Positions 9,187 through 16,136 of a stretch of DNA of 39,889 bases are shown here, piece by piece. This DNA is from CAZVYN01 sp964631125. GTDB taxonomy: Bacteria; Eisenbacteria; RBG-16-71-46; CAIMUX01. The translations under genes were made by a program, and so were the position numbers. Each line of letters starts with the position of its first letter. Position 1 is the stretch's first letter. The notes beneath the pieces are model-generated. The model saw only the letters and a program-made list of their open reading frames with translations. It searched no databases and had not been told where the DNA came from. The stretch is from assembly GCA_964631125.1 (NCBI GenBank), contig CAZVYN010000033.1, positions 1 through 39,889 of the forward strand, written 5' to 3'.

Positions 9187-10200
9187 CTAGAGCGCGACCA
9201 GCTCCATCGTCTCGAACCCGCCCAGGCGCGCGTGCATCAGCTTCTGCTGGTGGATGAAGGCATAGGCGGGGCCGTGGGCGATGACTTGCAGCGTTCGGCA
9301 GACGCTCCGTTTGATCCGCCCTGGCCGCATGAACAGGTCGTTGCCGACCGCCGCGCTGGCGATGGCGCGCGCCACCGGGTTCGTCCGCAGGAAGGTCGGC
9401 TTCATGCGGAACGCGTCCTGATCGCCGAAGACGAGTTCGATCGTGTGACGGACCTCCTCCATGAACTCGGAGAAGGTCGCGTTCTGCGGTGCGGCGATCG
9501 AAACGCCGCGGAGGAGATTGTCGAGGAACTCCTCCGGCGTCGCGCCCGGGGCGAGCGAGTGTCCCTTGCCGACTTGCCCGGTGTGCGAATCGGAGGTGGC
9601 GACGATCTGCTTGCCGAAGCGTCGCGCCAACGTCGCCGTTCGGTGGTTCAACTGGGGGATGCGCCCGGCGTTCAGCTCGATGATCGGGAACCGCGCGATC
9701 AACTCGGTCACCTTCTCCAGCGATCCTCGCTCTCCCTTTTCGAACCAGAAGGGATGGTTGTAGGCGTGGTAGAGCCGGTGCTCCCGGCAGAACTCGAGGA
9801 ACGCATCCAGACTCTTTCGTCTCCGCGCCAGGTCGAGCCACTGCGCGGCATCGAGACCGAGCACGTTCACATGGACGGTGTGGCCGACCGTCCGGTCCTT
9901 GACCTTGATCTCGATCCCCCGGATCGTCGGGATCGGCGGCTGATCGCCGAACTCTTCGCGCAGCTCTTGCTCGAGCGCGAGGATCCCGCGCATCGTGTCG
10001 TGGTCGGTCAGCGTGAAGAAGCCCATCCCTTCGCGCACGGCCTTGTCGTAGAGGGCGCGCGGCGAGAGCTGAGGCAGATTCAGAACGTCGTAGGAGTAGC
10101 TCGAGTGCAAGTGGAGGTCGGCCTTCTTGTAGGTCAGGCCGGACTCGAACCCGGGGCCCTCGATCGGCCGCGAGATGCTATTCAAAAGGTCGGGCGGCAT
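9187..10200 (-). CDS. PHP-domain metal-dependent phosphoesterase
   Basis: 337 residues. The four PHP motifs are clear: DLHLHSSYSYD (His30, His32), FFTLTDHDTM (Asp66-His67-Asp68), the NHPFWF histidine, and ATSDSHTG near residue 190. These residues coordinate a di- or tri-metal site that hydrolyses phosphoesters such as nucleoside 3',5'-bisphosphates or histidinol phosphate. The protein has an extra C-terminal region of about 100 residues with helical, basic character (RRTNPVARAIASAAVGN-like layout). No signal peptide. It precedes the 595-residue gene by 41 bases and diverges from the small membrane protein gene at 10311. The substrate cannot be assigned. Confidence 0.9.
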   Translation of the reverse strand: MPPDLLNSISRPIEGPGFESGLTYKKADLHLHSSYSYDVLNLPQLSPRALYDKAVREGMGFFTLTDHDTMRGILALEQELREEFGDQPPIPTIRGIEIKVKDRTVGHTVHVNVLGLDAAQWLDLARRRKSLDAFLEFCREHRLYHAYNHPFWFEKGERGSLEKVTELIARFPIIELNAGRIPQLNHRTATLARRFGKQIVATSDSHTGQVGKGHSLAPGATPEEFLDNLLRGVSIAAPQNATFSEFMEEVRHTIELVFGDQDAFRMKPTFLRTNPVARAIASAAVGNDLFMRPGRIKRSVCRTLQVIAHGPAYAFIHQQKLMHARLGGFETMELVAL

Positions 10201-10310
10201 GCGATTCAGAGCCTCGTGGTGTTGCTCGCGAGCGGTGTTTCGGCTGCGGAGAAGCGGCAGCCTACCACAGAGGAAATCGGCCCCTGGTTGGGAAACTGAA
10301 CAGATCTGAT

Positions 10311-10856
10311 GTGAGTCCGGAGAGATTTCGCGAGGCCCTGCGGCGCGCGCACGAGCGGGCCCGACCGGCCTTCTCCTGGCTCCCGCTCATCGGCCTGGTC
10401 CCGGCGTTCCTGCTCGCGACCTGGTCGCTCACGCAACCCTGGGCGCGCGGCCGCGCCCTGCTCGTCTGGGGAATCTCTCGCAGCCCCGGCGCCGCGGTGC
10501 TGGTCGCCGTCACCCTCGCCGCCATGGTCGGCGCCAGCGTCGCCGCCGCCACCCGCGGCCGCCGCCGCGACCTCGCGGCGATGGTCCACATCGCCAGCGG
10601 CTTCCTGATGGTGGCGGTCGCCCTGGCTGCGTTCTCCATGATCCGGCACGCCCCGACCAAGCTGTTCGGACTGGTCCCGCTCGCCACGATCCGCCCGGCC
10701 GTCGGCCTCTACGCCTTCCTCTGGGCCGCGGTCCTGGTCATCGTTCTGGGGATCATCGAGGGAACGATCTGGTGGCGGACGCGTCAGCCGCGCGCGACCG
10801 GGCCCGCCGTTCTGCCCGAAGTGCCTGCCGACCGGCCTTCCAGCACGCCCTTGTAG
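10311..10856 (+). CDS. Small integral membrane protein
   Basis: 181 residues from GTG 10311. A basic N-terminus (MSPERFREALRRAHERARP) is followed by four predicted membrane helices: about residues 22-45, 60-82, 92-112 and 130-155. The tail is polar and Pro-rich. No family recognised and no catalytic motif seen. The last 73 bases overlap, tail to tail, the 3' end of the GT4 gene on the other strand, so one of the two C-termini may be shorter in reality; the GT4 tail is the better candidate because it is low-complexity there. Confidence 0.65.
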   Translation: MSPERFREALRRAHERARPAFSWLPLIGLVPAFLLATWSLTQPWARGRALLVWGISRSPGAAVLVAVTLAAMVGASVAAATRGRRRDLAAMVHIASGFLMVAVALAAFSMIRHAPTKLFGLVPLATIRPAVGLYAFLWAAVLVIVLGIIEGTIWWRTRQPRATGPAVLPEVPADRPSSTPL

Positions 10857-11923
10857 ACCGCCAAGGTCGCCGCCGCGTTCGCTTCGGGACGGAATCTCTC
10901 TGTCGCGACGCGAGCGCCCTGTCCGAGGCGATCGCGCAAGTCAGGATCTCCGATCGCTCGTGCGAGCCGGGCCGCCAACGCCTCCCGATCCTCGGCCGGG
11001 ACGAGCAGCCCGCTCACCCCGTCGACGATCAACTCGCGCAATCCCTCCACGCTCGTCGCGACGACGCATCGCCCCATCACCATCGCCTCCGCCGCCGCCA
11101 ATCCGAACGCCTCCCACCGCGACGGCTGCACGACGATGCCCCAACGCAGGTAGGTTTCCGGCATCTGTTCGGGGACGATCGCCCCGATCAACCGCGCCTC
11201 ACCCGATAGCCCAAGCTCCACGATCCGCGCCGCCAACGCCCTTCGCTGGTCCCCCTCGCCGACGATCTCCAGCTTCCAACCTGCGCGAGTCCCCGCCGAG
11301 ATCGACGCCCACGCTTCCAACAAGAGATCGAACCCCTTCTGCTCGTGCAGGCGCCCGACCGCACCGACGACTCGCTCGCCCGCGGAACCGGTCTTGCCAC
11401 TCAGCCTCGCCGCCTCGAAGAACCGACCATCGACCGCATTGGGGACGAGATGCACCCGCTCTCGCGCACACGCTCCCCGGGTCACCAGATGCTCGCGAAC
11501 CGCGCCGGACACGGCGATGACCGCCGCCGCATCGCGCGTCCACCGGTCCTCCAGCCGATACGGCCAACTGGTTTCCTTCGCCTCGCGCGCGTAGTGCCGC
11601 GTCGTCACGACCGGTCGGTGAGCCCACCGCGCTGCGAGCTTCCCGACCAGCCCCGCATGCACCAGATGCGTATGCACCAGGTCGACTTGCTCGCGCCTGA
11701 CCCAACGCGCGAGCCGCAGCGGAGAGATCGGATCGAAGCGACCGTGCCTCGAGAGATCGACCAGCCGAACCGATTCGGGGAGTTCACGAGCGAACGGCGC
11801 GTCGCCCCACAGGTAGGCCAAGGACATGCGATGCTCCGCCCCGATCGCCCGCAGCAACGTCACCACCTGACGCTGCGCGCCCGCCCGTTCGAGCGTCGAG
11901 ATCACATGGAGGATGTGCGGCAC
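10784..11923 (-). CDS. Glycosyltransferase family 4 (GT-B fold)
   Basis: 379 residues. It opens with the GT4 pattern HILHVISTLERAGAQRQV (glycine-rich acceptor-side loop), has DLVHTHLVHAGLVGKLAA, a phosphate-binding AVGRLHEQKGFDLLLEA region, and the EX7E donor motif as EAFGLAAAEAM, followed by LRELIVDGVSGLLVPAED. Such enzymes move a nucleotide-sugar residue onto a lipid-linked or surface glycan at the inner face of the membrane. ATG 11923 is the natural start. There is almost no leader: a TAGAAT hexamer lies six bases upstream. The C-terminal 20 residues are low-complexity and overlap the converging membrane-protein gene. Located far from the GT39 gene at 16 kb, but both suggest surface-polysaccharide synthesis. 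Confidence 0.93.
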   Translation of the reverse strand: MPHILHVISTLERAGAQRQVVTLLRAIGAEHRMSLAYLWGDAPFARELPESVRLVDLSRHGRFDPISPLRLARWVRREQVDLVHTHLVHAGLVGKLAARWAHRPVVTTRHYAREAKETSWPYRLEDRWTRDAAAVIAVSGAVREHLVTRGACARERVHLVPNAVDGRFFEAARLSGKTGSAGERVVGAVGRLHEQKGFDLLLEAWASISAGTRAGWKLEIVGEGDQRRALAARIVELGLSGEARLIGAIVPEQMPETYLRWGIVVQPSRWEAFGLAAAEAMVMGRCVVATSVEGLRELIVDGVSGLLVPAEDREALAARLARAIGDPDLRDRLGQGARVATERFRPEANAAATLAVYKGVLEGRSAGTSGRTAGPVARG

Positions 11924-11928
11924 GGGGG

Positions 11929-11934
11929 ATTCTA
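11929..11934 (-). promoter_or_regulatory. Possible -10 element close to the GT4 start
   Basis: TAGAAT on the minus strand, six bases before the GT4 ATG. If real, transcription would begin at or next to the start codon (leaderless mRNA). No convincing -35 element is seen at 17 bases. Low confidence. Confidence 0.2.
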
Positions 11935-11958
11935 GGGGCGGCGGGGGTCTTCAGCGCC

Positions 11959-12606
11959 ATGGCGTACCATGGCCGCGCCCGACATCACGAAACGACAATG
12001 AGCACGCCGACTTCTGGCTGGGACTCCAGCAGGACTGGGACCTATGGCACGCGCTGCGACCCCGCTCGAGCTGCTCTTCGACCCGTCATTCGTCGTCGCG
12101 ATGAGTTCCTCGTACTCCACGATCTGCTGGCATGGCGTGACGTTCGGCTGCCAGCCGTGCCGGGAAGGGCGCACTCTGAGATCGGGATGCGGCGGGCGGG
12201 GAAGACGACGTATCTGCACCAGCTGCTCGACGAGCGTCGCTCCACCTTGCCGCCCGAGCGCGCAATCTGCATCGGCTTCGACGACGATCGGCTGGCCGAC
12301 ATCGAGGTGGAGCAACTCGGCTTCCCGCTGGAGGAGTTCTACCGCTTGCACCCGGCGCTCCGCGGACGCGAGATGGTCCACTGGTTCCTCGACGAGATCC
12401 CGCTCGTGCGCCGGCTGCTCGTCCTCGATCGCGACAACGTCCCGCGTGCAGAGACGCCAGGGGTGCGGGTGCAGCCGGTCTCGGGAGGAAGGTTGAGTGT
12501 CGCCGTCCTGGACGACCTCGCGGCCGACTGGTCTTGCATCCAGCCGACCGAGATTCTTGCATTCAGCCGCCTCCAACTCTCGCATTCAGTCGCTGCGGAG
12601 GCTTAG
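11959..12606 (+). pseudogene. Internally deleted AAA_14-type ATPase remnant
   Basis: The frame contains IGMRRAGKTTYLHQLL (Walker A, residues 76-84 of the frame), ICIGFDDDRLADIEVEQL, EEFYRLHPALRG and WFLDEI (Walker B), a good match to the N-terminal third of AAA_14 ATPases that carry a DUF4143 C-terminal half. Directly after Walker B the text jumps to RRLLVLDRDNVPRAETPGV, which looks like the extreme C-terminal tail of the same family. The sensor and DUF4143 regions, roughly 200-260 residues, are absent although the frame stays open. The N-terminal segment before Walker A is also irregular. I read this as a gene reduced by an internal deletion; it is not expected to make an active ATPase. Confidence 0.7.
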
Positions 12607-12612
12607 CTTCTG

Positions 12613-12645
12613 CAGCGCCCATGCCCAGCGCCCATGCCCAGCGCC
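12613..12645. repeat. 13-bp tandem repeat across the ATPase start
   Basis: The unit CAGCGCCCATGCC occurs at 12613-12625 and 12626-12638, followed by a 7-base partial copy. Each full unit contains an ATG, but 13 is not a multiple of three, so the ATGs at 12621 and 12634 are in different frames; only 12634 opens the ATPase frame. Confidence 0.85.
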
Positions 12646-13665
12646 AAGCCAGTTCCTCGGTATCTCGTTCCGCGCCTGCGTGAGGCGATCGCGGACACGC
12701 CGGCGGTGCTCATCCATGGTCCGCGGCAGTGCGGCAAGACCACGCTGGCCCGGATGGTGGGGGAGCCGCGGGGCTACCGCTACGTTTCGTTCGACGACGA
12801 CAACGTCCGGAGGATTGCGGAGAACGACCCGGTTGGTTTTGTAGCCGGGCTGCCGACGAAGACGATTCTCGATGAGGTCCAGCATGTTCCTCATCTCTTC
12901 AGTTCGCTCAAGATCGCCATCGATCAGGATCGACGAGCGGGTCGTTTCATCCTGACCGGTTCGGCCAACGTTCTCCTGCTGCCGAAGCTCTCGGACTCGC
13001 TCGCTGGCCGCATGGGCCTCCTTCGCCTGCACCCGTTCGCTCACTCCGAGTGGGAACAGCGGCGCCCTCGGTTCCTGGATAGTTTGTTCCGTGGTCGCTT
13101 TCGGACGGGCATCCACGAACGTCTCGGAGAAGAGCTCGTGGAAGCTCTTGGCGGCCGCGGCTGCAGGGACGGCGCAGCTGACCAACATGGTCGAACTGGC
13201 GGCGCCCTTCGAGTTCTCCCGACCGACGATCCAGGCCTATGTCACTGCGCTCGAGCGCGTGTTCCTTCTGGAACGCCTACCACCATGGCATACGAACCGT
13301 CTGAGCAGGCTCGTGAAGCGGCCCAAGCTCCACATGACCGACACCGGTCTCGCGTGCGCCCTGCTCGAGTTCGACGCGAAGTCCCTTCGGAGTGATCGAA
13401 GCGCGCTCGGTCCGTTGCTCGAGACCTTCGTGCTCCAGGAACTCCGACGCCAGGCGAGCTGGCGAACGCTACCGATCCAGTTCTCTCACTTCCGGGACCG
13501 TGACGGCTTCGAGGTCGACATCGTGTTGGAGCAAGGGGCGGCCGCAGTCGCGGGCGTGGAGGTGAAGGCGGGGGCAACGGTCAGAGACGAAGACTTCAAA
13601 GGTCTGCGCAAGCTCAGGGACGCCGCTGGTGCGAGGTTCGTCGCCGGCGTCGTCCTCTACGACGG
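12634..13665 (+). pseudogene. Frameshifted AAA_14/DUF4143 ATPase
   Basis: Frame 1 from ATG 12634 encodes a clear N-terminal half: AVLIHGPRQCGKTTLAR (Walker A), TILDEVQHVPHLFSSLK (Walker B), RFILTGSANVLLLPKLS, and LAGRMGLLRLHPFAHSE, continuing to HERLGEELVEALGG. Near 13140-13155 homology passes to the next frame: LLAAAAAGTAQLTNMVELA, TIQAYVTALERVFLLERLP, KLHMTDTGLACALLE, LLETFVLQELRRQA, FSHFRDRDGFEVDIVLE and GVEVKAGATV, the DUF4143 nuclease-like domain. About 55 residues normally between these parts seem missing. The end is also abnormal: after VLYDGR (13669) the sequence becomes part of an unrelated reductase. In intact relatives such proteins are orphan ATPases of uncertain role, often near toxin-antitoxin loci. 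Confidence 0.85.
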
Positions 13666-13904
13666 CCGTTCAGCAGCTCAAGCGGGAGTCGGGGAAAGGA
13701 CTGTTCGCGGGAGGCGTGAAACTCCCGCTGGCGCTGGCCGAGCTGGGATTGATCGACGAGTACGAGTTCGTGGTGCACCCACGGCTCGCGGGCCATGGGC
13801 CGACGTTGTTCGCCGGGCTCTCGAAGCATGTCGACTTGAAGCTCGTGGACCGGCTGGATTTCGGCTCGGGGGCAGTGGCGATGCGATATGAACCGAGAAC
13901 GTAG
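13666..13904 (+). pseudogene. C-terminal fragment of a RibD/dihydrofolate-reductase-like protein
   Basis: In a third frame the sequence reads VQQLKRESGKGLFAGGV, LPLALAELGLIDEYEF, VVHPRLAGHGPTLFAGL and ends FGSGAVAMRYEPRT. This is the C-terminal half of the RibD_C/DHFR-like reductase family found widely in bacteria; the NADPH-binding N-terminal half is missing. It joins directly onto the truncated DUF4143 ATPase at about 13665, so a deletion has fused the two genes. The last strand and stop (13902-13904) look normal. No start codon or ribosome-binding site serves it. Its position just before the DoxX-like gene is typical of DHFR-like genes but here it cannot make a working enzyme. Confidence 0.8.
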
Positions 13905-13922
13905 CCATCGGGGAGGCTCGTG

Positions 13923-14294
13923 ATGAACATCCTGTTGTGGGTCCTGCAGGGACTCACCGCGCTCTTGTACGGAGCGTCGGGCGTGATGAAGGTCTTCATG
14001 TTCGACAAGGTGAGCGATGGGGTGCAGTCGTTCGGCGCCCTGCCGCGGGAAGTCTGGATGATCCTCGGCATCATCGAACTGGTCTGCGTGGTCGGGCTGA
14101 TCGCACCGGGCGTCTTCCACTGGCGGCCGACGCTCACGGTGGCGGCCGCGGCGGTCCTGGCGATCGAGAGCCTCGTCTTCGTCTGGGTGCACGTCAGGTA
14201 CCGCGAGGTCCCGCCCATCATCATGAGCGGCGTGCTGGGCCTCCTTATGGCGTTCATCGCGTACGGGCGGCTAGTGCTGAGGCCAATTCGCTGA
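13923..14294 (+). CDS. DoxX-like integral membrane protein
   Basis: 123 residues with four membrane helices (about 3-22, 45-65, 70-92, 97-117) and the short DoxX layout LTALLYGASGVMKVF near the N-terminus and GIIELVCVVGLIAPG in the second helix. DoxX relatives are small membrane proteins linked to redox or sulfur metabolism, but the role of this subgroup is not established. The ATG at 13923 is preferred over the GTG at 13920 because GGGAGG at 13911-13916 lies six bases before it. It starts 18 bases after the reductase fragment and may originally have been in one operon with it. Confidence 0.85.
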   Translation: MNILLWVLQGLTALLYGASGVMKVFMFDKVSDGVQSFGALPREVWMILGIIELVCVVGLIAPGVFHWRPTLTVAAAAVLAIESLVFVWVHVRYREVPPIIMSGVLGLLMAFIAYGRLVLRPIR

Positions 14295-14407
14295 GCGGCC
14301 CTGGCGGCCTGCACGCCCTCGCTAACCGAGGTGGATCGTGGTGCTCATCTACCGACCTGCCGAACTGGCAGCCGCATCCTTGTCCGAAGTGTGGATTGCG
14401 CGCTCCG

Positions 14408-14425
14408 TCACCGCCGTATCGGTGA
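14408..14425. terminator. Weak hairpin between convergent genes
   Basis: TCACCG (14408-14413) pairs with CGGTGA (14420-14425) around a 6-base loop, in the 156-base gap between the DoxX-like gene and the end of the TPR/barrel gene. No T-run. Nothing else is recognisable in this gap. Confidence 0.25.
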
Positions 14426-14450
14426 ACGGAGAGACTCTGCGCTCACCTGC

Positions 14451-16103
14451 TCAGAACTTCCAGGTCGCGCCCACCGACGCGAACTTCCTGCGATATCCGC
14501 GCTCGATCTCGGCATTGGAGTCGGAATACCCGGCGCGGAGATCGATGCGGAGAGGGCCGGGGCGTGCGATGAGGCCGGCGCCGTAGGCGATGAACGGGTC
14601 GTACGGACGCGGGTACTCCTTGCCCCAGCCGCCTTCGAGCCACAGCAGTCCAGTGACCGGGCGGTCGGGTTGGATCTCGGCTTCGGCGCGGGCGAAGTAG
14701 CTGCGGAAGTAGTCGGGGGTCCAGAGGCCGTCGTCTTGGTCGAGGCTGCAGTCGAGGACTTGCGTGCCCAGCTCGACGGCGAGCTTCGGACGACGGGGGA
14801 ATGCGGCGTAGCGGACGCGGGCGCGGATGTTAGTTCGGTCGATGTCGGGTCCGCCTGATTGTCGTTCCGGAAACGGCGGCGGCGCATGCGGGACGTCGAG
14901 GTACTTCCCGTGGTCGACGTTTACGAGGAGCGTCGTCTGGTGCTGTGGCCGCCAGGCCACACCGAGTGTGGCCAAGTCGAGTTTCACGCGATCGGGGAAC
15001 GCTTCGTAGGTGAAGAGCGCTTGGCGCGCGAGGCCTAAGTCGAGCCGCAGGCGATCGTGCATGAAACAGGCGAGGCCGACATCGCCGGCGAGGTCGCCGT
15101 CCTCTTGTCCCTTGGGCGGATCGACGGCGACTTCGATCGCGGCCGACGCCTGCAATTGCGGAAGCACGCGCGAGACGACGCCGGCGAGGAACCAGGCGTC
15201 GTTCACGTCGTCGCTGCCGTCTTTGCGGAACTCGTTGCGCAAGATTGCGGCGTGCAGGCGTGCGCGGTAGCGGACGGGCCAGTCGACACCGACGCGATAG
15301 CCGCGTGCTTCGAACTCGTCGCTGTCGCGCGACCAATCGACGGCGCCGTTGGCGCGTGGGCTCCAGTCGTTCTCGATGACCGAGCGAAGCTCTCGGGACG
15401 CCTGCGTCTCGAGTTCGCGGGCCGCCAGGTCGTCGAGCGAGGCGATCGCGGCGTCGGAGCGGCCGCCCCACTGACGCGCCCAGGCCAATCCCTCCATCGC
15501 GTCGACGCGTGGCGGCTCGGCCGTGGCGAACGGACCGAAGAGGCGCGCGGCTCGCTCATGATCTCCGCGCCAGTTGTGGACCATCGCGAGTCCGAGGCTG
15601 GCGTCGGGGCGGTTCGGGTGATCGCGCAGGATCGCTTCGTAGTGGTGCACGGCGTCGGTCGTGCGGCCGAGCCAGGCGAGCATGCGCGCTTCGCCGAGCC
15701 TCGCTTCGACCTCGGTCGGTTGCTGCTGGAGGATCGTGCGGTAGCTCGCGAGCGCGGCCTCGGTGCGTCCGCTCCAGGATTGAGCGAGGGCAAGTGCCCG
15801 CCGCGCGTCCGCGCGGTGCGGATCGCGTGCGAGGAGCCACTCGAACTCCTCGATCGCTTCGTCGTACCGGCCGGCCCAAGTGAGCTGCGACGCCAGGGCG
15901 TGGCCGAGCGAATCGCGCAATGAAGGCTGGCCGGCGATCGCTTCGCGGTAGGCGGTGATGGCGGAGGGGTGATCATCCCGCGCGGCCGCCGCGCGGGCGG
16001 CTGAGATCAGTTCTGACGTGGAAGTTTGGGCGGAGACGTCGGTCTTGGCTCCAAGGGCGAGGAGGAGGGTGATGCAGCTCAGAGCGAATCGGATGGTTTT
16101 CAC
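14451..16103 (-). CDS. TPR protein with C-terminal outer-membrane beta-barrel
   Basis: 550 residues. A signal peptide (MKTIRFALSCITLLLALGA, cleavage near VSA-Q) is followed by about five TPR units (residues 30-230, e.g. AGRYDEAIEEFEWLLARDP, GRTEAALASYRTILQ). Residues about 255-550 alternate polar and aromatic/hydrophobic positions and end in Phe (VGATWKF), the signature of an outer-membrane barrel. The architecture matches YaiO/BcsC/PelB-like exporters, in which TPRs in the periplasm feed a polysaccharide to the pore. The start is GTG at 16103, overlapping the TGA of the GT39-like gene (GTGA) inside a large palindrome, so translation is probably coupled. A role in export of a glycan made with the GT39 partner is an inference. 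Confidence 0.85.
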   Translation of the reverse strand: MKTIRFALSCITLLLALGAKTDVSAQTSTSELISAARAAAARDDHPSAITAYREAIAGQPSLRDSLGHALASQLTWAGRYDEAIEEFEWLLARDPHRADARRALALAQSWSGRTEAALASYRTILQQQPTEVEARLGEARMLAWLGRTTDAVHHYEAILRDHPNRPDASLGLAMVHNWRGDHERAARLFGPFATAEPPRVDAMEGLAWARQWGGRSDAAIASLDDLAARELETQASRELRSVIENDWSPRANGAVDWSRDSDEFEARGYRVGVDWPVRYRARLHAAILRNEFRKDGSDDVNDAWFLAGVVSRVLPQLQASAAIEVAVDPPKGQEDGDLAGDVGLACFMHDRLRLDLGLARQALFTYEAFPDRVKLDLATLGVAWRPQHQTTLLVNVDHGKYLDVPHAPPPFPERQSGGPDIDRTNIRARVRYAAFPRRPKLAVELGTQVLDCSLDQDDGLWTPDYFRSYFARAEAEIQPDRPVTGLLWLEGGWGKEYPRPYDPFIAYGAGLIARPGPLRIDLRAGYSDSNAEIERGYRRKFASVGATWKF

Positions 16104-16136
16104 CGCGGGGCGGCCCCGCGGTGAAAACCATCCGAT
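16088..16136. repeat. 49-base near-perfect palindrome over the GT39/TPR gene junction
   Basis: Arms 16088-16111 and 16113-16136 are perfectly complementary over 24 bases with one central base (16112). Left arm begins ATCGGATGGTTTTCACC. It contains the last codons and stop of the GT39 gene and the GTG start of the TPR/barrel gene, which sits in the 3' arm of the mRNA hairpin. No purine-rich ribosome-binding site precedes the GTG, so reinitiation by ribosomes leaving the upstream gene is the likely mode. Confidence 0.9.

Noticed and set aside
11943..13904. Possible defence or toxin-antitoxin island
   Set aside because: The ATPases and reductase are all broken, and no transposase, nuclease, toxin or integration site is visible.
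14338..14586. 82-residue plus-strand frame after the DoxX-like gene
   Set aside because: Mostly antisense to the end of the TPR/barrel gene; no recognisable protein text and no ribosome-binding site.
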